Positions 57,811 to 64,000 of a DNA stretch of 64,000 bases are shown in pieces; within the stretch, counting starts at the first letter, position 1, and each line of letters starts with the position of its first letter. The stretch lies in NCBI GenBank assembly GCA_011799875.1, contig CM022299.1, positions 214,836,070 to 214,900,069 on the forward strand, in the 5' to 3' direction. The translations under genes were made by a program, and so were the position numbers. The notes beneath the pieces were generated by a model. The model was given only the letters and a program-made list of their open reading frames with translations, ran no database searches and was not told the origin of the DNA. This DNA is from Thinopyrum elongatum. Taxonomy: Eukaryota > Streptophyta > Magnoliopsida > Poales > Poaceae.

Positions 57811-58189
57811 CGACTGCCTGTAGGAATCCCCCTTTCCAACTCCTTGGCCGAAGTTGAGTCTAGTGGTCCAAAACGGTTTTACTTACTTGGCTGTGTGGCT
57901 TACGGGCCCACGTCGCCAACTGGGTGGTATTAGGATCTTTTATTCCTCGTCTTTACTCTGGGACTCTGATCTCTCTTCTATTCGGGTTAAATAATTTTAC
58001 TAACGCCGACACTTAGGATCTCGTAAATCTCGTCTACCCGGAGAGCTGGATATCTGTGCTTAATTCCTTACCATTGATCTGATTAGTCTGATAATCATTT
58101 TCCTTTCCATTGTTTTGTTTAACCTTTCTCTCCGAGTTGTATTATACTTCTCATTGTCTTTTGACAACCCTGAATTTCCTCTGTTTTAG
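57811..58189 (+). other. TE9 leader
   Basis: Untranslated, T-rich, aligned with the TE10 leader. It ends TTTCCTCTGTTTTAG exactly at the ATG of the next ORF, a good 3' splice-site consensus. Confidence 0.6.
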
Positions 58190-58960
58190 ATGGATCATTT
58201 GTTTCCACCACGCCCTATGGCGCAGCTTGTGCTTCGCACTTGGGCTCGTGGTGCCCTTGGTTTTCCCGCTGTCCTGATCGCGCTCCTGACCAGGCTGGGC
58301 TACCGCTGGTACCCCAAGTACATGGTCTACGAGGATTACCGTGAGTTCAACCAGGAGCAGTACCATGTTGATGTTTGTATCTATGATCAGCGCGATGACT
58401 CAGACACTGAGCTGCACCTTTTCCACGGTATCGGCGTGACGATTGAGATGGCAGTACATGATGCCGCCTACACTGCTGTCGCACGTCTCCGAGGAGAGTT
58501 CAGCGATAGCTTGGATGTCTCTGAGTTCCGATATATTCCGTATACCCTTGGTGGAGATACTACTGGATACTACACAGCTATCTGTGCCCCGTACAAGCCT
58601 CGTCGCTACGACCCGCGCGTTCTGATTCAGTGCACTCAGGCTCTGGATCGCACTGTTCGGGCTCTTGTCGTCGAGTTGGTTGCCACTCGAGCACGTCTCT
58701 ACGATGCTATGACGCAGTTGCTACCCGCTATTCATGCAGGGATACATCCGGAGCACATCCTTTATCCGAGCAGGACTCAGATGTATGCTGGTACTGATTG
58801 GCCTGCTGTTGGAGGTCACGCACCTCCACGTGGACCTCTTCTTACAGCTCGAGACCGGGTTCTGCATCAGAGTGCCCATGGAGCACAGGATCCTTCCGCG
58901 ATGAACACTCGTCATCTGCACGTGCAGCTACCCCGTTTCAGTGGATCTTCCCGACGTTAA
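58190..58960 (+). CDS. TE9 extra 5' ORF, intact; pattern resembles a double-stranded-RNA-binding domain
   Basis: 256 codons between the primer-binding site and gag, without stops or shifts, whereas gag and protease of the same element are damaged. Residues about 27-102 follow the order of a dsRNA-binding domain: a helix (PAVLIALLTRLGY), PKYMV, a YHVDVCIYD strand, a turn with HGIGVT, and an Ala-rich helix (AVHDAAYTAVARL). The usual lysines before the second helix are not there, so RNA binding is uncertain. The C-terminal half has two helical segments rich in Ala and Leu (RTVRALVVELVATRARLYDA) and a Pro/His/Arg-rich tail. I know of no standard gypsy domain matching it. Extra 5' ORFs exist in other gypsy lineages such as Ogre, and a silencing-suppressor or RNA-chaperone role would be pure inference. 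GC-rich third positions distinguish it from the AT-rich leader. Confidence 0.7.
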   Translation: MDHLFPPRPMAQLVLRTWARGALGFPAVLIALLTRLGYRWYPKYMVYEDYREFNQEQYHVDVCIYDQRDDSDTELHLFHGIGVTIEMAVHDAAYTAVARLRGEFSDSLDVSEFRYIPYTLGGDTTGYYTAICAPYKPRRYDPRVLIQCTQALDRTVRALVVELVATRARLYDAMTQLLPAIHAGIHPEHILYPSRTQMYAGTDWPAVGGHAPPRGPLLTARDRVLHQSAHGAQDPSAMNTRHLHVQLPRFSGSSRR

Positions 58961-59209
58961 TGTAGCTTTTGCTATATCTCGTGGTGTACTTCCTTACCGC
59001 TTGCCTGCGCGCCGCCTATCATGTCTAGTTTTTAAATTTGCGTCGTTATGCTATTCGCATGTACCCGACTCTGTGTATGGATCTGTATGTCTTAATTGAC
59101 TACTGTTATGTATCTGTTACACTACTTGATTGTTGTCGTGTTACATCATGCTTGTTGCTAAACACCCGCAACTGCTTTTACTGAACTACCCCTGTTGATA
59201 CTTAGCAGG
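58961..59209 (+). other. TE9 spacer between the extra ORF and gag, intron-like 3' end
   Basis: T-rich sequence ending in CTTAGCAG|G immediately before the gag ATG. It may be the 3' part of an intron that lets gag be expressed from a spliced RNA; no obvious donor was chosen. Confidence 0.35.
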
Positions 59210-60256
59210 ATGGTTAGACCAGGTGGTCATGGTCGTGCCCCTGAACGCCCACCACCGCCAAACTATATGGCAGCTATGATGCAACAATTCAAGCTCAACC
59301 GCCAGTTCAGGACTGGGATTATGGCTCAGTTCCCACATCTGAACAACCAGAACCAGAACCCTCCTTCAATAACTCTGCCGGAATTTATGCGTCTTAACCC
59401 CACTCAGTTCCACAACTCTGAGAAGCCACTGGATGCTGATGACTGGATTCGCGATATCACTCACGAGATGGAGTGTGCAAACGTCTCCCCTGCCAACTTT
59501 GTCGCCTTCGCTTCCTTTTTCTTAAAGGGTCCCGCTGCTCAATGGTGGGACACCCACAAACGTATGCTGCCTGCTGGAACAGCCGTTACTTGGCCTGAGT
59601 TCCAGGCTGCTTTCCGTGCCCGATATATTCCTCAAGGAATTATGGACCGGCTGAAAACCTAGTTCCGAAACCTCACTCAGGGCAATAAGACAGTCAAAGC
59701 TTATCAGTGGGAATTCCTTGACCTGTCCCGCTATGCTGAAGAAGACATCGCCACAGATGCCCGTAGACAAGAGAAGTTCTGTAATGGACTCCACCCAGAC
59801 GTCGAGCTTGCACTTGCTGCTCAAGACTTCAACGACTTTTCTACTCTTGTGAACAAGGCTATTCTGGTTGAGACCGCTCAAATGAAGCATAAGGACTCAC
59901 AGAAGCGCTATCGTGATGTTGGCTCATCTTCGGGTTCAACACAGAAGCGAAAAACATATGGTCGTGGACACGCTTACAACATTGATATTGAACAAGTCCA
60001 GGATCAACCTGCCACCGAATTGGGTACCCTTCTCGTTAACTCAGTACCTTCTTCTGTTTTATTTAATTCAGCAGCATCACATTCATTCATCTCTGAAAAA
60101 TTTGCATTCATGCATGACCTTCATTATGAGGAAATGCATACTCCGTTAGTCGTCCGGGCTAGTGAATTACCGTGCCCAGAAAACTCCAAAATAAACACTT
60201 TGAATGCGTGGTATGCTTCTCTGCTTGAGGGGATTGAAAACGTTCCAGCCGTTTGA
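59210..60256 (+). pseudogene. TE9 gag and truncated protease
   Basis: Starts MVRPGGHGRAPERPPPPNYM. The retrotransposon gag core follows: LKGPAAQWWDTHKRMLPAG, WPEFQAAFRARYIP. A TAG at 59660-59662 (likely CAG to TAG) breaks the frame, which continues with FRNLTQGNKTVKAYQWEFLD and LVNKAILVETAQ. The usual CCHC knuckle is missing; the frame passes almost directly into the protease, whose active-site Asp-Ser-Gly now reads NSAASHSFIS, so both catalytic Asp and Gly are changed. The protein ends soon after LVVRASELPCPE and unrelated residues, showing that everything from there through integrase was deleted. Confidence 0.85.
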
Positions 60257-60345
60257 GATTTTTCCGAATGTTTCCTCGGAAGAACTTCCAAGGATACCCT
60301 GATTTCTTTCAGTCTCCCTCTTAATTCTCAGGACGAGAATTCTTA

Positions 60346-60360
60346 TTAGTGGAGGAGATT
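60346..60360 (+). other. TE9 polypurine tract
   Basis: TTAGTGGAGGAGATT before TGTAACACCCCC. Confidence 0.82.
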
Positions 60361-63300
60361 TGTAACACCCCCAGAGGTTACGCAACAGTAATCACTTTTG
60401 ATAATGACAAGTCAGCATGTTTAACTGTGCATGATTATCATTAGCATCATATTGCATTTCAACTCCTAAGTCAAAATTCAAATTTAAATGAAAGTGAAAA
60501 ATAAAAGTTGCTTAACATAGAAACTAAAATGTTCAATAAATAGCAAATATTCCAGAGACTGTTCTAAAATTATAATCAACAATTAATAAATTAACTAAGT
60601 GACTCTAACAGTAGGAAAACAGAGTTGGTTAATACCTTTTTATTTAAATAAAATCCATATGAAAACATTTGGCCCCAAAACCATTTTATACCAGGGTCGG
60701 ATATTGCACTGATGTTATATGGGCAAGTGCCATATTTTACAAAAGTCATTTGGAGTAAAAACAAAAGACAAAACAGAAAAGAAAAGAAACAGAAAAAGGA
60801 AAAATAGAAAAGGGAAAAGCAACCCACAGCTACTGGGCCTAAGTGGCAACAGTGCCAGCCCAGCCCACTCCGCGCCGTCCCCCACCTCCCGCACTGCTCC
60901 TCGCCCCGTTGTCGAGCACCTAGCGCGCGCGCCCGGCCCCCCTGGCCCCTCTCTGAGCGGTCGACAGCGGCCTCGCCTCGCCGGGGCGGATAAAGAGCAT
61001 CTCCCGCGCTCCCCCTGGCCTCCCCTCTCTCACTCCTCGTGCTCCCTCTCTGCTTTTCCCCCTCGCCCGAGCGCCGCCATGACCGCGGCACCGTGAAGCT
61101 CGCGACCACCATGCTCCTCGTCGCCTAGGACCCCGTCCAGGAGGCTCGCCGGCGACTGCTGCTTCGACTATGCCAACGATCCCGAGCCAAGGACGCCTCC
61201 TTCGTCGGAATCAAGCCACCGCTTCCCTTCGGCATCTCCGGCAAGTTCCGGCGACCACGGCCTCCCTCTGCGCTCCAAATCTTCCACGGGCCACCTTGCA
61301 CCGCACGGTGAGATCGCCCTCCTCTCCCCTCCATTTGCGTCGTCTCCCGTAGCCCGTAGGCGTGCCGCTGCGGTGCCGTGCTCTGACCGCCGCCGCCCGC
61401 TGCCATTAGCGTGCTCCCAAGCCCCTATAGCTCGAGCCAGTGGCTCTGGCGAGCTTCTGGAGTGCTACTGCCGCTACCTAGCTAGCTAGCTCGAACGCTG
61501 GCGCCGCGCTTTGCTGGTTCCTCAGGCCCCCGAACTCTGACGCCGCCCGCGAGCTCGCCGCCGACGCCACACCGCATCCTCGGCCACGGCACCGCCACGG
61601 TTAGATGCGGCGTTGAACGCCCGATCGAATGAGCCCGACCCCGCGTCGAATGGACCACCGTAGACGAAATCTGACCCCCTCCAGTGCGTGCCGCCGTCGT
61701 TTTGGTCGCCGTCGGCGAGTCGCCGGTCGACGCCGACGTGGCTGACCTGGGCCACCCCTTTGGGTCACTGACCCGTGGGCCCAGGGGGCCCCGTTGACGA
61801 GTTGACCAAGTCAACTACGTTGATGTGGCAGCTACGGCCACTGACATGTGGGCCCCCTTTCTGTAATTAGACTAATTAACCACTTTTAATTAAAACATGT
61901 TTTAGTTAACTCTATCTAGTCACTGACAGCTGGGACCCACCCCCCTAATTAAACAGTAATTAGTTCAATTAGTCCTAATAAACAAGCAGAGGCTGACATG
62001 TGGGCCCCACATGTCAGGTTTGACTCGGGTCAGCCGGCTGTTGACTGCTGACGTCACCATTATGTCATGCTGATGTCACCAAACACTGTTCTGGATAATG
62101 TTGATTTAAATAATTAAATAAATTCCAGAAATTAATAAAATCTTTAGAAAATCATATCTTTTAAACCGTAACTCCGATGAAATAATTTATATATGAAAAA
62201 TGCTCAGAATTTCGAGACGGATCCGAATATGCGGGCCGTTCGTCCGTCGCACGTCCCTAACTATCCGAACATGCAACCGTTCCTCTCCGGTCATCTGTCT
62301 GACATATGTCCGGAACCGGGAAAACATTCCCGTATGTTTTCCCTCTTCAACTAAATCGTGTAGCACCACGTCAGAACACCCCCTAGCTCTGCGTAGTGTC
62401 ATGACATGCTCTTGTTTGCTTTGTATTTACTTTTTCTTCCCCCTCTTCTCTCTTAATAGACCTTGACACCGACGTCGTCCCCGAGACCGACTCAGCTCCG
62501 GAGACCGAAGACACCATTGACGACCTTGCCCTTGCCGCCGAGCAACCAGGCAAGCCCCCCCTTTTTGATCATCCCGATATCGCCCATTCTATTTTCTCAT
62601 GCTTGCATTAGAATTCCTGCTGCTGTTGCTTTACCTATTCTGATGCATAGCCTATTTACTGTAACGTGTTGTTGATAATTACCTGCATATCCTAAACTGC
62701 TTAGTATAGGCTGGGTAGAGACCTATTAGTGACCCCACTAGTCCCGACCGCCCCGCTGGATTATCCGAAGACCCGATCAACGGGATTGAACACCAGGCCC
62801 CGGCACTGCACATCACCCCCCCTTAGTTGTAACGACACTGCAGCGTTACTATCAAGTGCCGAGGGTGAAACCTCTTGTAGTACTTCTGATGTTAACTCTG
62901 TAGAGTAGTATTCGGTCGTGGTCATCGAGGGTGATTCCTCCTTCTCCACTTCCGATACGACCCTGTTGTGCAACACACCAAGTGTGAACCCATCGAGGGT
63001 GGTTCCTCCTAAGTTCACGTTGACGGATACATCGAATAGGAATCCAACGAGGGTGATACCTCAGATTCCCCTGATGTTATGGGCACACCGATACTTGGAT
63101 TTTACACTGTTACTTGGAAGGCGGGTCGACCCTGAGGGGTACCCGCGTGTGATGTGAAGACAGGTTGCCTGGATGGTGCCCGAGTGGTGAATACGAGGCG
63201 TGGCCGGGCATTCTTGACCCTTGCCGCAAGTCCTCGAGACGGGGCGACGGGGTCACATCTTTCGTGAGTCTCTGCTCGTTACTGCAAGCCCTAGTCCACT

Positions 63301-64000
63301 AACGATTTGGATATTTGATCCGAGCGGGCCTCTAGCCTTATAGCACTAACCATCACGTGGGCATAGTATGGGCGTTCTGCATCGTAGCATCAGCCGAAAG
63401 CTCTGTCAGACGTCTAGTTCAGCCTTGCGGCCGGGACGGACCGGCGCCCTCCTGGTGCCTGGCTTCACCCTGCTCGCAACAACCCGGAATGCACAGGGCG
63501 ATGGCCAAGACCCCTGAGCGCTTAGGATGTAGATCGGCGGGGACCTCTCTGCTGAGCTGTAGGTAGGGTTGCGGTGTATCGTTTGGTCGAGGCCGGGCAT
63601 GACCCAGGAAAGTGTGTCCGGTCGGAGTTAATCGAGCGTGTTGGGTAAGTTGGTGCACCCCTGCAAGGAAGAACACATCTATTGATAGCCGGTCCTACGG
63701 TAAAGGACACTCGGAGTTGTATCCCAATCGACACAACTAGACCGTGAGATGATACCTGGATACTATGGCTCTGGGATTGCTTCTCGCAGGGAGTCAAGAA
63801 GGGATCTCTGGATGAGGTTGATGACAGTATGGCTCTGGGATTGCTTTCTCGCAGGGAGTCGAGAAAGGATCTCTGGGTGAGGTTGATAACCTTACTACTT
63901 TTTATTGTACGGTTCTACTCTCTTCTATTGCTGCAAGACCGCTGAAGATGCTAGTCATCGATAGGACTAGGCTTCCCCCTCTACTCTGGCATTTCTGTAG
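60361..64000 (+). repeat. TE9 3' LTR, incomplete at the window end
   Basis: 3640 bp of an expected 4.17 kb. It matches 42837-44477 joined to 55267 onward without interruption, so it is the empty-site reference for the TE10 insertion. It contains the GC-rich block (60840-61830), the motif arrays (about 62855-63065) and the hairpin module near the end. Confidence 0.93.

Larger units (their letters stand above)
42837..64000 (+). mobile_element. TE9: Tekay-like chromovirus relative, gag-protease remnant with an extra 5' ORF; 3' LTR runs off the window
   Basis: 5' LTR 42837-57795 (interrupted by TE10; net about 4.17 kb), initiator-Met primer-binding site, leader, an intact 256-codon ORF (58190-58960), a broken gag-protease (59210-60256), a polypurine tract, then the 3' LTR from 60361 to the window end. 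RT, RNase H, integrase and chromodomain are missing. Clade assignment rests on close LTR similarity to TE10, which keeps the chromovirus C-terminus. The presumed left target duplication is ACTCT (42832-42836); the right one is outside. Confidence 0.88.

Overview
This window is intergenic DNA from a large, repeat-rich plant genome. The grass tribe Triticeae (wheat, Aegilops, barley, rye) fits best. The reasons are plant-type primer-binding sites (initiator tRNA-Met, tRNA-Asp, and a site I recall as tRNA-Arg), Athila-, Tekay- and Tat/Ogre-like gypsy proteins, and LTRs that look like the Sabrina and WHAM families as I remember them; those names are from memory and unchecked. I found no host gene, tRNA, rRNA, CRISPR array or bacterial feature. 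Almost all of the sequence is nested Ty3/gypsy LTR retrotransposons, called TE1 to TE10 here.

Layout. TE1 (minus, 1-15734) is the 5' part of an initiator-Met-primed element: a 2.7 kb leader, the PBS, and a roughly 4.1 kb LTR split by two insertions. One is TE2 (minus, 3326-10617), a complete Sabrina-like element with target duplication CTACG. The other is TE3, a solo LTR (plus, 11025-12602) with duplication AGTCG. A short unidentified coding fragment follows (15735-16526). Next is TE4 (minus, 16527-18995), a second Sabrina-like element cut by TE5 (minus, 18996-24545), a tRNA-Arg-primed element with gag and protease but no RT or integrase. At about 24545 TE5 is fused to the truncated 5' LTR of TE6 (plus, to 30942), which points to a large deletion. 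TE6 had inserted (GGGAG at its right edge) into an LTR of TE7.

TE7 (minus, 30943-42836, continuing under later insertions) is an Athila-type element. The LTR at 31672-33050 has a PBS on one side and a polypurine tract on the other, so it is shared by two tandem copies. TE7 carries gag, protease and a separate 341-residue ORF in the env position, but no RT or integrase. Its gag is interrupted by TE8, a 4 kb solo LTR (duplication GATTC), and then by TE9 (plus, 42837 to beyond the window). TE10 (plus, 44478-55261, duplication ATGTG) sits inside the 5' LTR of TE9. TE9 and TE10 are relatives with complementary losses: TE9 keeps an extra 5' ORF, gag and a damaged protease; TE10 keeps RNase H, integrase and a chromodomain.

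No element here encodes a complete set of proteins, so any mobility would have depended on enzymes from elsewhere. The most interesting signals are a U3-like promoter block plus a likely 5'UTR intron in front of the TE7 ORF, the intact TE9 5' ORF whose pattern recalls a double-stranded-RNA-binding fold, an orphan ORF conserved in TE2 and TE6, and repeated internal polypurine-tract-like motifs in TE2 and TE6.
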